NCBI RefSeq assembly: GCF_019793465.1
Contig: NZ_JAILYJ010000002.1
Coordinates: 124,001 to 188,000 of the forward strand
Direction: 5' to 3'
DNA from: Rhizobium croatiense
GTDB lineage: Bacteria > Pseudomonadota > Alphaproteobacteria > Rhizobiales > Rhizobiaceae
DNA: 64,000 nt
Shown: positions 15,853 to 24,422 of the stretch, piece by piece
Numbering within the stretch: the stretch's first letter is position 1
Layout of the letters: each line of letters begins with the position of its first letter
The notes under the pieces: generated by a model
Database searches by the model: none
Seen by the model: only the letters and a program-made list of their open reading frames with translations
Told to the model about the DNA's origin: nothing
Program-made: the position numbers and the translations under genes

Positions 15853-17982
15853 TTAGGCGGCGGCCTCTTCCTGCAGCTTGCCGGTGATGTCGCGGGCCGA
15901 CATGGGTTTTCCCATCAGATAGCCTTGAAGCTGATCACAGCCGGCGTCCCGCAGGATCGCCGCCTGGCGCGAATTCTCGATGCCTTCAGCGGTGACGGGG
16001 ATTTGCAGGGCAGTCGCCAGAGAGATGGTCGCCCGAAGAACATCGGCGCCCTTTGCGCCTTCGTCGAGCGCCGAGACCAGCGAGCGGTCGATCTTCATGC
16101 GATCGAAGCCGAATTGCCGCAATGCGCCGATGCTGGCGTAGCCGCAGCCGAAGTCGTCGAGCGCGAACTTGATGCCGACGCGCTTGAGCTGATCGATCGA
16201 GCGCCGGGCCTGATCCGGATTTGTCATCAGGACGCCTTCGGTGATCTCCAATGTCAGGCGCTTTGGGTCGAAATCGAGCTCCTGCAGGATCGAGATCACT
16301 TCGGCAGCAAATTCCGGATTGCACAGCTGGACCGGCGAGACATTCACCGACAATGCCAGATCGGGCCAGGTCTTGGCATGCGCGACCGATGTTCTGAGCA
16401 TGTGAACGCCGAGCGCGTCGATGAGACCGCATCTTTCGGCAAGGGGGATGAAGACCTCCGGACTGACGTTGCCCGCGGCGGTTCGCCAACGCGCCAGGGC
16501 TTCAAGACCGGTCACCGCGCCGGTCGAGGCGGAGACGAGAGGCTGGAAGACAGCTTCGATGGCGCCGGAGCCGATGGCGCTCTTCAGCAGAGCCTCCAGC
16601 TCGGCGACCCGCTGGCGCTCCTGGTCCAGTTCGGGGTCGTATTCGATCGCCTGGCCTCTGCCATTTGCCTTGGCGCGATAAAGCGCCATGTCCGCTCTGC
16701 GCAGAAGCTCCAAGGGCTCGATGTCACCGTCGCGGGCGGCAGCTCCGATGCTGGCTCCGACTTCGATTGTCCGTCCGCCGATTTTGAAGGGCTCGGCAAA
16801 CAGCGCCAGAATAGCCCTTTCCATATCGTCGCATGTGGCAGGGCCTACGTGCACAAGCGCGAATTCGTCGCCCCCCAGCCGGGCCGCCGCGACGACTTCG
16901 GGATGGCAGGCCGTCAGCGCGTTCGAAACCAGCCGGATCAGATCATCCCCAACGGCATGCCCCCAGGCATCGTTGACGGCCTTGAAGCCATCAAGGTCGA
17001 CCAGATAGAGCCGGGGCGGCGAAGCGGCTGTATCATCCAGCTCTTCGAGCAGGCTGAGAAGCCCCTGTCTGTTCAACAGCCCGCTCAGACTATCGTGGCC
17101 GGCTTCGTAAAGCGCGGCCTGCGCCAGTTGACGCAGGCGCCGCGCCTCTGACGCGCCGACCATCAAAACAGCGACGAGGAACAGCGCAAGAATGACAATG
17201 GCGGCTGCGATATAGGGCGTCACCTGATGAAACACGGTGCTTCCCGGTGCTTTGCTCGGCCAGACGAGGTAGCCGATGACCGCGCCCTTCATGTCGGTGA
17301 TCGGTGTGTTCAGGAAATCCGGCTTGGGTGTCGCCTCGAGCCGCAGGCCCTCGAGTTCATGTTCGTTCGACAGCGTGTCCAGCACTTCCGGGGTGAATTC
17401 CTTGTAAAAGCTCAGCGTGCTGAATTCCGTCGTGTCGGCGGCGTCGTCGAAAGGTTGGATCGCCTGCGATGCGAGCAGCGCGATGCCGTTTTCGGTCTTG
17501 ACGAAATTCACCAAAGGCGCGCGCGCCGGATCGGCCGCCACTTTGACCTGCCGATAGAAGGCTTCGCCGAAGAAAACGCCCGGCTGGAAGGGTTTGCCCT
17601 TGGCATAGGCGGAAACGATCGAAGTCCGATCCGGGCCGATCACGATGGCGCCGTCATAGAGCGCGTAATCCTCGCTGGTCTTTCCCCAGTTCTCATAGGC
17701 CCAATCGGCGCCGCCCGGAGCCGGGACCGCACGATAGGCATCGTCCCAAATAGCATTATCCGTCGTTGTCGCGCCGAGACGGGCGACAAAGGCGGCGATT
17801 GCGGCGCGAGCGGCGCGACTGGCCCGGGCATCATCGATTTCGTTGGCCGAGCGGGTCATGGTGGTGACGACATGCGCCATGAGGCCGGTCAACAGGAGCG
17901 CTACAACAAGGAAACAGATCGTTGTCGCGATGATGGAAGAGGTTTGGGTGCGAACGTGCCTACATGCAAGAGTCGACGACAT
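15853..17982 (-). CDS. CHASE4-like GGDEF-EAL bifunctional c-di-GMP protein
   Basis: A 709-residue inner-membrane protein. It has one N-terminal membrane segment, a periplasmic region with the CHASE4-like pattern (NAIWDDAYRA, WAYENWG), a second membrane segment near residue 260, a GGDEF domain with GGDEF at 370-374, and an EAL domain with EAL at 494-496. The EAL catalytic residues are all present: NVSPVQL, EITEGVL, DDFGCGYAS, MKIDRS, AEGIE and QGYLMGKP. The GGDEF motif is intact, but the RxxD I-site is missing. Either activity, or GTP-stimulated hydrolysis, is possible. ATG 17982 is chosen because the transmembrane helix starts soon after; an in-frame ATG exists at 18063. Confidence 0.9.
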   Translation of the reverse strand: MSSTLACRHVRTQTSSIIATTICFLVVALLLTGLMAHVVTTMTRSANEIDDARASRAARAAIAAFVARLGATTTDNAIWDDAYRAVPAPGGADWAYENWGKTSEDYALYDGAIVIGPDRTSIVSAYAKGKPFQPGVFFGEAFYRQVKVAADPARAPLVNFVKTENGIALLASQAIQPFDDAADTTEFSTLSFYKEFTPEVLDTLSNEHELEGLRLEATPKPDFLNTPITDMKGAVIGYLVWPSKAPGSTVFHQVTPYIAAAIVILALFLVAVLMVGASEARRLRQLAQAALYEAGHDSLSGLLNRQGLLSLLEELDDTAASPPRLYLVDLDGFKAVNDAWGHAVGDDLIRLVSNALTACHPEVVAAARLGGDEFALVHVGPATCDDMERAILALFAEPFKIGGRTIEVGASIGAAARDGDIEPLELLRRADMALYRAKANGRGQAIEYDPELDQERQRVAELEALLKSAIGSGAIEAVFQPLVSASTGAVTGLEALARWRTAAGNVSPEVFIPLAERCGLIDALGVHMLRTSVAHAKTWPDLALSVNVSPVQLCNPEFAAEVISILQELDFDPKRLTLEITEGVLMTNPDQARRSIDQLKRVGIKFALDDFGCGYASIGALRQFGFDRMKIDRSLVSALDEGAKGADVLRATISLATALQIPVTAEGIENSRQAAILRDAGCDQLQGYLMGKPMSARDITGKLQEEAAA

Positions 17983-18129
17983 GCAAATTCCGGGAGTGAT
18001 CGATTGCAAGACCATGTCTGTGAGACAGCAGGAGACATCATGTCCGCAATGCGCTGCAGACATGGTTTAGCATTTGACGATGTAGACACGATTAATGAGA
18101 TTGATCAAAAGCGTTCTATCTTGGAAAAT

Positions 18130-18200
18130 GGCACGCTTTCACTCTTGTCTTTATGCATGTCGTTATCTCGGAACCGCTGCACGCTTCCACGCGACAAGCA
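18130..18200. repeat. RIME-like repeat, copy 4 (degenerate)
   Basis: ATGCATGTCGTTATCTCGGAACCGCTGC and its partner arm ending CGCGACAAGCAT keep the layout, but the inner stem has decayed (TCTCGGAA against TTCCACG). It ends at the stop codon of the cupin gene (18201). Confidence 0.7.
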
Positions 18201-18545
18201 TCAAAGCCTGATCACATAATCCTTGCGAGTCGTTTCAACGACTTCCCACGTTCCCTTGAAGCCGGGTCTCAAGATCATCCGGTCACCCGCTTTCAGATGG
18301 ATCGGCTCACCGCCGTCCTCGGTCACGATTGAATGGCCGGACAGCAGGCTGAAATATTCCCATTCCTCGTAAACGATCCGCCACTTGCCGGGCGTCGCCT
18401 CCCAGATGCCACAATAGAGGCCGCCTTCGGCCTCCTCCAGATTCCAGGTGCGGAATTGCGGATCGCCGGAGATGATCCGGCCAGGCTCCGGGGCGCCGAA
18501 CTCCGGTTCGACGCCATCGATGCTGAAGGGGATGAAATTGGTCAT
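18201..18545 (-). CDS. small cupin protein (DUF861 / EutQ-like)
   Basis: A 114-residue single cupin domain. Family pattern: ISGDPQFRTWNLEE, then YCGIWEATPGKWRIVYEEWEYF, the core SGHSIVTEDGGEP, and DRMILRPGFKGTWEVVE, as in the DUF861 cupins that often accompany amino-acid or sugar catabolism. The usual metal-binding His residues are mostly replaced, so it may be a non-metal cupin or use acidic residues. ATG 18545 has AGGA 5 bases upstream; ATG 18551 sits too close to that site. The function is unknown, and no catabolic partner lies nearby. Confidence 0.75.
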   Translation of the reverse strand: MTNFIPFSIDGVEPEFGAPEPGRIISGDPQFRTWNLEEAEGGLYCGIWEATPGKWRIVYEEWEYFSLLSGHSIVTEDGGEPIHLKAGDRMILRPGFKGTWEVVETTRKDYVIRL

Positions 18546-18905
18546 GGTCATCCTGAATCTCTTCGATTTCAGCGTTCTTCGCAGCATACGTTTGTATGAG
18601 GCACCGTGTCTTCGTCCGCATTATCAAACTTGAAGCTGAGAACGTTCGTCATGCACCACGCATAGAACCAACAAGCGCTCGTGGTCAATTTCACATCATC
18701 AGCTTTTCGCTTGGATTTGGCGTTCACCATTCAGGGCCGAACGGGCCGCTGATGCTATAACAAACCTGTTCATCACTGCGATGGTCGACCTGCAAGGTGT
18801 CTGGGGCGATCACGTCCAGGGGACCTCGTATGGGTCAACGGTGCGCCATAGTGATGCCATAGAGTTGGGACCAATACGGCTTGTATAACAGGCGGATGGC
18901 GAAAA
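18546..18905. other. gene-free region between cupin and L,D-transpeptidase
   Basis: 360 bases with divergent transcription on both sides. I see no coding frame with start signals, no repeat and no clear hairpin. It should contain promoters for both genes. Base composition is less GC-rich than the flanking genes. Confidence 0.5.
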
Positions 18906-19514
18906 ATGAGATTGCTGGCTCTTCTTGCTGTGGCCGTTTTGCTAACGGTGGTTCAAGCCAAAGCCCAAGTTTATGAACCGTATGATGGATACGACGAATA
19001 CGGAGGCTACTATGATGACCCCTACAGCCCGTATCCACCTCCTCCCTATTACGACCCCGCCCCCCGCTATCAGGAACCCCTGTATGATCGCAGGGGACCC
19101 TCGACGCGAAGCGCTAGAGGAAACATCGTGATCGCCACGCGCGAACACACACTTATTTACACGACAGCAAGCGGAGAGCAGTTCGTTTACCCCATAGCCG
19201 TCGGTCGCGAAGGCAAGCAATGGTACGGATCAACCCGGGTGGTATCCAAGCGAATGCATCCCGAGTGGCGGCCAACAGCGAGCATGCGTCAGAAGAATCC
19301 GAGGCTTCCAGCGGTCGTGAAGCCGGGCCCCAACAATCCGCTGGGGACCCGAGCGATATACCTTGCCGATGGGCTGCTGCGCATCCACGGTACCAACGAC
19401 CCGTCCTCCATCGGAACCAATGCGTCGAGTGGTTGTTTTCGAATGTACCTCGAGGACGTCGAGGAGCTTTACGATATGGTCCAGCCGGGAACCCGAGTGA
19501 TTGTCCAACGTTAA
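18906..19514 (+). CDS. L,D-transpeptidase (YkuD) with Tyr/Pro-rich N-terminal region
   Basis: A 202-residue exported enzyme. The signal peptide covers residues 1-20 (cleavage near AKA-QV). Residues of about 22-62 form a low-complexity segment with 12 Tyr and many Pro and Asp. The YkuD domain follows, with catalytic His161 (RIHGTND) and Cys177 in SSGCFRM. It should make 3-3 peptidoglycan cross-links or attach proteins to peptidoglycan in the periplasm, as the many rhizobial ErfK/YbiS/YcfS paralogues do. ATG 18906 has a modest GGAT ribosome site. The aromatic linker is not typical of the catalytic family and may bind wall or envelope partners. Confidence 0.88.
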   Translation: MRLLALLAVAVLLTVVQAKAQVYEPYDGYDEYGGYYDDPYSPYPPPPYYDPAPRYQEPLYDRRGPSTRSARGNIVIATREHTLIYTTASGEQFVYPIAVGREGKQWYGSTRVVSKRMHPEWRPTASMRQKNPRLPAVVKPGPNNPLGTRAIYLADGLLRIHGTNDPSSIGTNASSGCFRMYLEDVEELYDMVQPGTRVIVQR

Positions 19515-19516
19515 CC

Positions 19517-19543
19517 GGATCGGGTGAAGCCCCGAGCCGATCC
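19517..19543. other. inverted repeat between convergent genes
   Basis: Arms GGATCGG (19517-19523) and CCGATCC (19537-19543) right after the L,D-transpeptidase stop. There is no T-run, so a terminator function is uncertain. Confidence 0.35.
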
Positions 19544-19575
19544 CCTCGCCAGCTTTACCTCCCGGCTGAGCTGAT

Positions 19576-20859
19576 TCAGATCTTCGAGAGCGCCTGCTCG
19601 AGATCGGCGATGATGTCCTTGACGTCCTCGATGCCGATCGAAAGGCGCACCACGTCGGGGCCGGCCCCGGCGGCGGTCTTCTGTTCGTCGCTCAACTGCC
19701 GGTGCGTCGTCGAGGCAGGATGGATGACGAGCGAGCGGGTGTCGCCGATATTGGCAAGATGGGAGAAGAGCTCAAGGCCCTCGACCAGCGTCTTGCCCGC
19801 CTCATAACCGCCCTTGACGCCGAAGGTGAAGACGGAGCCGGCGCCCTTCGGCGAATAGCGCTGCTGCAGGGCGTAGTTCGGGTCGTCTTCGAGGCCGGCA
19901 TAATTCACCCAGGCAATCTTGCTGTGCGCCTTCAGCCACCTGGCCACCGCGATCGCATTGTCGCTGTGGCGCTGCATCCTCAGCGGCAGCGTTTCGATGC
20001 CGGTCAGGATCAGAAAGGCGTTGAAGGGCGAGATCGCGGGCCCGAGGTCGCGCAGGCCGAGAACGCGGGCGGCGATCGCAAAGGCGAAATTGCCGAAGGT
20101 CGCGTGCAGGACAATGCCGTTATATTCCGGCCGCGGGCTCGACAGCATCGGGTAGTTTCCGGATTTCGACCAGTCGAAGGTGCCACCGTCAACGATGAGG
20201 CCACCCATGGAATTGCCGTGGCCGCCGAGAAACTTGGTCAGCGAATGCACGACGATATCGGCGCCGTGCTCGATCGGACGGATGAGATAGGGTGTTGCCA
20301 TCGTATTGTCGACGATGAGCGGCAGGCCGTGGCGATGCGCCACGTCGGCGATCGCGGCGATATCGACGAAGGTGCCGCCGGGATTGGCGAGGCTCTCGAT
20401 GAAGATGCCGCGCGTCTTTTCGTCGATCTGACTTTCGAAGCTTGCCGGATCGGCGCAATCGGCCCAGCGCACCTGCCAGCCGAAATTCTCGAAGGCATGG
20501 CCGAATTGGTTGATCGAGCCGCCGTAGAGCTGGCGGGCGGCGATGAAATTCTCGCCGGGGCGCATGATGGTGTGGAAGACGATCATCTGTGCGGCATGGC
20601 CGGAGGCGACGGCAAGGGCCGCCGTGCCACCCTCGAGCGCTGCTACGCGCTCCTCCAGCACGGCCTGCGTCGGGTTCATGATGCGGGTGTAGATATTGCC
20701 AAAAGCCTGCAGGCCGAAGAGCGCGGCGGCATGATCGGAATCGTTGAAGACGTAGGCGGTCGTCTGGTAGATCGGCGTCACCCGCGCGCCGGTCGCCGGG
20801 TCGGGCTGCGCACCGGCATGGATCGCCAACGTGTTGAATCCCGGATCATTCTTGGCCAT
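19576..20859 (-). CDS. metY: O-acetylhomoserine aminocarboxypropyltransferase / sulfhydrylase
   Basis: A 427-residue PLP enzyme of the Cys/Met metabolism family, cytoplasmic and probably tetrameric. It joins O-acetylhomoserine with sulfide to give homocysteine. Visible landmarks: [13 protein letters not shown] at the N-terminus (typical of MetY), [22 protein letters not shown], the VDNTMATPY strand, and the PLP lysine in [11 protein letters not shown]. The length of about 427 is that of MetY rather than the shorter MetB/MetZ group. GGGAGGAC lies before ATG 20859. It is transcribed alone, convergent with the L,D-transpeptidase. No SAM riboswitch is evident upstream, though the 140-base gap would be short for one. 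Confidence 0.92.
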   Translation of the reverse strand: MAKNDPGFNTLAIHAGAQPDPATGARVTPIYQTTAYVFNDSDHAAALFGLQAFGNIYTRIMNPTQAVLEERVAALEGGTAALAVASGHAAQMIVFHTIMRPGENFIAARQLYGGSINQFGHAFENFGWQVRWADCADPASFESQIDEKTRGIFIESLANPGGTFVDIAAIADVAHRHGLPLIVDNTMATPYLIRPIEHGADIVVHSLTKFLGGHGNSMGGLIVDGGTFDWSKSGNYPMLSSPRPEYNGIVLHATFGNFAFAIAARVLGLRDLGPAISPFNAFLILTGIETLPLRMQRHSDNAIAVARWLKAHSKIAWVNYAGLEDDPNYALQQRYSPKGAGSVFTFGVKGGYEAGKTLVEGLELFSHLANIGDTRSLVIHPASTTHRQLSDEQKTAAGAGPDVVRLSIGIEDVKDIIADLEQALSKI

Positions 20860-21002
20860 GTCGTCCTCCCGTTGTTGCTGACGGCCGGGATCATAGCCTC
20901 TCCCGGACGAAAGTTAATCGTGATCCGTTTCAAGCCGCGGGCGTTCGGTGGAAAATCCGTCTCTGCAGCGCGCAGCTCAAGCAATGAGATCAGGCAATGA
21001 GA

Positions 21003-21431
21003 TCAGGCAATGAGCCGGGGATACTCGATCGCCGGACAGCGGTTCATCACCACCTTGATGCCGGCGGCCTCCGCCTTTGCCGCAGCCGCATCGTCGCGGA
21101 CGCCGAGCTGCGCCCAGATGATCTTCGGCAAAGGCTTCAGCGCTAAGGCCTCCTCGACGACGCCGTCCAGATATTCGGCAGCGCGAAAGACGTCGACCAT
21201 GTCGATCGGCACCGGAATGTCGGCGAGCCGGGCAAAGACGGTGCGGCCGTGGATCTGTTTACCCGCCTGCCCCGGGTTGACCGGAATGACCTCATAGCCG
21301 CGCGACAGCAGATAGCCCATGACGCCGTTGCTCGGCCGCGCCGGATTGGGCGAAGCGCCGGTCAGGGCGATGGTCTTCACCGAATGCAGGATTTGGGCGA
21401 GGAAATCATCCGTGTAGCTGTCGTGATTCAT
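21003..21431 (-). CDS. CoA-binding domain protein (YccU-like)
   Basis: A 142-residue Rossmann-fold protein of the CoA_binding_2 type. The nucleotide-binding N-terminus is VKTIALTGASPNPARPSNGV, followed by GYEVIPVNPG and the conserved WAQLGVRDDAAAAKAEAAG and MNRCPAIEYPR, which end the domain. These proteins bind CoA or a similar nucleotide; the cellular role is not established. GGAGAAG lies before ATG 21431 (MNHDSYTDD). The next gene on the same strand is metY, 143 bases downstream, and a shared transcript is possible. Confidence 0.85.
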   Translation of the reverse strand: MNHDSYTDDFLAQILHSVKTIALTGASPNPARPSNGVMGYLLSRGYEVIPVNPGQAGKQIHGRTVFARLADIPVPIDMVDVFRAAEYLDGVVEEALALKPLPKIIWAQLGVRDDAAAAKAEAAGIKVVMNRCPAIEYPRLIA

Positions 21432-21549
21432 GTCCGCTTCTCCACTTGCGAAAGTCTTTCGCCACGGCGCGCGTAATTTTGCGTTTGCGTGAAACCAGTT
21501 GCGCGCCTTTCCCGTATATATGAATTGGACACTCTCTGAGGATGATTCG

Positions 21550-21873
21550 ATGAAAAAAATCGCTCTTGCCCTCATGCTCGTGCTCGCCGCATCGCCGGCG
21601 CTGGCAATCTCGCGCTACAATCCGCTCACCATGAGCTGCGACAGCGTGCGCGCCGCCATCCACAATCAGGGCGCCGTCATTTTCCGCTATCGGTCACCCC
21701 GCGGTCTGCCCCTCTATGATCGCTACGTCCGCAACAGCAATTATTGCGACGCGACCGACTATGCGGAGTGGACGCACATTCCCTCGAAAGACAACCCCCG
21801 GTGTCCCGTTCTGAACTGCGAGAACATAGACAACCTTGACGGGATGCTGTTCGTTCCGCATTATCAGCTCTGA
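21550..21873 (+). CDS. small secreted cysteine-containing protein
   Basis: A 107-residue protein with a clear Sec signal peptide (MKKIALALMLVLAASPALA, cleavage before ISRYN). The mature part of about 88 residues is rich in Arg, Asn and Tyr and has four Cys (MSCDS, NYCDA, RCPVL, NCENI), which could make two periplasmic disulfides. I recognise it only as a conserved rhizobial hypothetical. ATG 21550 has TGAGGAT upstream. It is divergent from the CoA-binding gene. Its role is unknown. Confidence 0.75.
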   Translation: MKKIALALMLVLAASPALAISRYNPLTMSCDSVRAAIHNQGAVIFRYRSPRGLPLYDRYVRNSNYCDATDYAEWTHIPSKDNPRCPVLNCENIDNLDGMLFVPHYQL

Positions 21874-22342
21874 GGATTTTGCTGCCGTGACTGTCGTAAC
21901 GACCTACGCCCTTCGCGTTTGGGAGTGTCCGCCGCCTCAATCCCGCGATGCGATTTTCCTGAGAATATGCAATCACCAGCTTTATTTTTCGCGTATGTCA
22001 AAGTTATAGAATAATATCTGTATTTCAGTAACATAGAAAAATCCACGCCGAAATTCCTCCCAGCGCTTTCTTCTTTCGTTCCTTGTAAAATCACCCTATG
22101 TTCTGGTGTCCATTAGCAGCATCTCATAGTTGAGAAGATCGTCTGGATTGAACGCATATCGAGCGCACGTCAAAATTGCCGGCTGCACCCGCCATTGTTG
22201 GGATATTGGAAGGGTGATATTGCAGACAGGAAGACATCCGCGACCGCGCAACGCATTTTCGTGCAAATCGCAGTTGTCTTACCAGAAGTTTGCCCCGTCG
22301 GGGCGAAGCGCTTGTCTTTCCCCCGGAGTCCAGGATTTATCC
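21874..22342. other. gene-free, partly AT-rich region
   Basis: About 470 bases. The part 21960-22060 is clearly more AT-rich than its surroundings. A short perfect hairpin GCCCCGTCGGGGC lies near 22300. No gene with supported starts was found; the long leader before the DMT gene may carry regulatory sequence. Confidence 0.45.
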
Positions 22343-23179
22343 TTGCCCCTCGACGTCATCCTGCTCGTTCTGTTCGGTGCATTGCTGCATGCGACATGGA
22401 ACGCCATCGTCAAAGCGGGGAGCGATAAATCCCTTGATGCGGCGCTGATTTCGGCCGGCGGCGCCGTATCGGCCTTGCCGTTTCTGGCATTTCTGCCATT
22501 GCCGCAAAGTGCGGCCTGGCCATTTATCGGCGCGTCGGCCATCCTGCAGTTCGCCTATTTCCAGCTGGTTGCCGCCGCCTACCGGGCCGGCGATATCGGC
22601 CTGGTCTATCCGCTGATGCGTGGTTGCGCGCCGTTGCTGATCGCCGCAACAAGCGGTGTCGTCCTCAGGGAAGACCTTTCCGGCGCCGCGCTCGCCGGCA
22701 TCATGACGATCTCAGCCGGCGTCCTGACGCTCGCTCTGGAGGCGCGTCGCGGCAGCGGCCGCGCCGTCGTCCTCTCCATTGCCAATGCCTTCGTCATCGC
22801 CAGCTACACTTATGTCGACGGCATCGGCGCCCGCCTTTCAGGCAACGCGGTTTCCTATACGTTGTGGATGTCGCTGCTGCCGCCCATCCTGCTGTTTGCC
22901 TGGGCGGCGTCCCGGCGCGGCAGCCTGACGGTGGTGCGCCACGTTCGCCGCAACTGGTGGCGCGGCCTTATCGGCGGCGCGGGTTCGATTGCATCTTACG
23001 GACTGGCGCTCTGGGCGATGACGAAGGCTCCGGTCGCGACCGTTGCCGCGTTGCGGGAAACCGCGATCGTCTTCGCTCTGGTGATCTCGGTCGCCGTGTT
23101 CAAGGAAAAAGCCGGGATCTGGCGTTACCTCGCCGGCGTCGTCATCGCGGCCGGCGTGCTGGTTCTGAAGCTGGCGTGA
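22343..23179 (+). CDS. DMT-superfamily (EamA) transporter
   Basis: A 278-residue inner-membrane protein with about ten transmembrane segments and two EamA repeats. The first begins VILLVLFGALLHATWNAIVK and the second ends VFKEKAGIWRYLAGVVIAAGV. The substrate is unknown; relatives include amino-acid and metabolite exporters. I start it at TTG 22343 because GGAGTCCAGGA lies 5-15 bases before and the first transmembrane helix begins right after. The frame is open for 71 further codons upstream, but that part is unlike a membrane transporter. It is convergent with the enoyl-CoA hydratase; the two stop codons are directly adjacent (23177-23182). Confidence 0.82.
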   Translation: MPLDVILLVLFGALLHATWNAIVKAGSDKSLDAALISAGGAVSALPFLAFLPLPQSAAWPFIGASAILQFAYFQLVAAAYRAGDIGLVYPLMRGCAPLLIAATSGVVLREDLSGAALAGIMTISAGVLTLALEARRGSGRAVVLSIANAFVIASYTYVDGIGARLSGNAVSYTLWMSLLPPILLFAWAASRRGSLTVVRHVRRNWWRGLIGGAGSIASYGLALWAMTKAPVATVAALRETAIVFALVISVAVFKEKAGIWRYLAGVVIAAGVLVLKLA

Positions 23180-24007
23180 TCATTCGCCCTTCCATTCCGG
23201 CTTGCGCTTGCCGAGGAAGGCGCCGATGCCCTCCTGCGCATCCTGCGTCAGCATGGTCTCCACCATCACCTTGGCGGCATAGTCATAGGCTGCCTCCACC
23301 GGCAGTTCGAGCTGCCGATAAAATGCCTGCTTGCCGATTTTCAGGATCAATGGCGATTTGCCGGCGATCACGGCCGCATATTTGGAAACGACCTGCGCCA
23401 GATACTGCTTCGGCACGATGCGGTTGACGAGGCCGAAATCCTTGGCGGTCGAAGCGTCGATCGTCTCGCCGGTCAGCAGCATTTCCATCGCCTGTTTGCG
23501 ATGGGCGGCACGGGTAACCGCCACCATCGGCGTCGAACAGAACAGGCCGATATTGACGCCCGGCGTGCAGAACGTCGACGTGTCCGTGCAGATCGCCAGA
23601 TCACAGGAGACAACGAGCTGACAGCCGGCAGCCGTTGCAAGCCCGTCGACCTCGGCGATAACAGGTTTTGGCAGATGCGCGATCTTCAGCATCAGGTCGG
23701 CGCAGAGCCGGAAGCTTTTCTCGAAGAACGCAGCGCCCCGGTCTTCGTCGACGCGATGGGCCGTGAGTTCCTTGAGGTCATGGCCGGCGGAAAAGACGGA
23801 GCCGGTCGAGGCGATGACGACGACGCGCACATCCAAATCCCCCTCCGCCTTTTCGAGCTCGGCCATCAGCGCCTCGAGAAGCGCGATCGAAAGCGCATTT
23901 GCCGGCGGATCGTTGAGCACGAGCCGCAGCATGCCGTCGCGCAGCGAGCGGAGCAACAAACCGTCCACCCTGTCCGCGTCCTTTCGGAAGGATACGATTT
24001 CGGCCAT
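23180..24007 (-). CDS. enoyl-CoA hydratase/isomerase family protein
   Basis: A 275-residue crotonase-fold protein. The oxyanion-hole strands are FSAGHDLKEL near residue 75 and the VDGLATAAGCQLVVSCDL region near 120; FCTPGVNIGLFC follows. The residue pattern resembles the ECHDC3/short-chain group, in which one catalytic Glu is often replaced. It would hydrate or isomerise acyl-CoA in the cytoplasm. AGGGAGC lies before ATG 24007 (MAEIVSFRK); 19 upstream in-frame codons are not needed. No beta-oxidation partner is nearby. Confidence 0.88.
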   Translation of the reverse strand: MAEIVSFRKDADRVDGLLLRSLRDGMLRLVLNDPPANALSIALLEALMAELEKAEGDLDVRVVVIASTGSVFSAGHDLKELTAHRVDEDRGAAFFEKSFRLCADLMLKIAHLPKPVIAEVDGLATAAGCQLVVSCDLAICTDTSTFCTPGVNIGLFCSTPMVAVTRAAHRKQAMEMLLTGETIDASTAKDFGLVNRIVPKQYLAQVVSKYAAVIAGKSPLILKIGKQAFYRQLELPVEAAYDYAAKVMVETMLTQDAQEGIGAFLGKRKPEWKGE

Positions 24008-24100
24008 GATGCTGCTCCCTGCGCTCGATTTCCACACACCTGTTCTGCCACAAGGCGCCGCCAATTTCGAGCAGGATCCGCCCTCCCCGCTGCGGCGTGG

Positions 24101-24331
24101 TCAAAACCAGAACCACGATTTCGATGTCTCGGCCGTCGCCTGCGCACGGGTCAGACCGATATCGCGGAGCTCATCATCGGTAAGGTCTGAAAGCTTGCGG
24201 CGGCTGCGTCGCTTTTCGAGCCGAGACTCGATAGCCGCCAGCAGCCGCCGGCCCCGGCGTGCCGTCTCGCGAAGTTTCAGACGAAGGGCGTTGCGCGGTG
24301 TCGCTAATAGCTCGCCGAATTCCAGGGTCAT
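24101..24331 (-). CDS. DUF1127 (YjiS-like) small protein
   Basis: A 76-residue Arg-rich protein. The C-terminal half carries the DUF1127 pattern: KLSDLTDDELRDIGLTRAQ. Small DUF1127 proteins in Agrobacterium and other alphaproteobacteria have been linked to RNA and phosphate or carbon metabolism, but this one has an additional basic N-terminus. AAAGGACA lies before ATG 24331. It is divergent from the LysR gene, with only 91 bases between the starts, so the LysR protein is a candidate regulator. Confidence 0.88.
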   Translation of the reverse strand: MTLEFGELLATPRNALRLKLRETARRGRRLLAAIESRLEKRRSRRKLSDLTDDELRDIGLTRAQATAETSKSWFWF

Positions 24332-24422
24332 CTTTTGTCCTTTCTCAACGGAGAAAAGATGCGCTGGAAGACACTCCGAAAGAAGCTTATGGATATTATG
24401 ATATGCATAAGGAATTCTTTGG

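Noticed and set aside
22195..22342. Possible cobalamin riboswitch before the DMT transporter
   Set aside because: Some fragments (GGAAGGGTG, CGCGCAACG) look alike, but the B12-box and the conserved core are missing.
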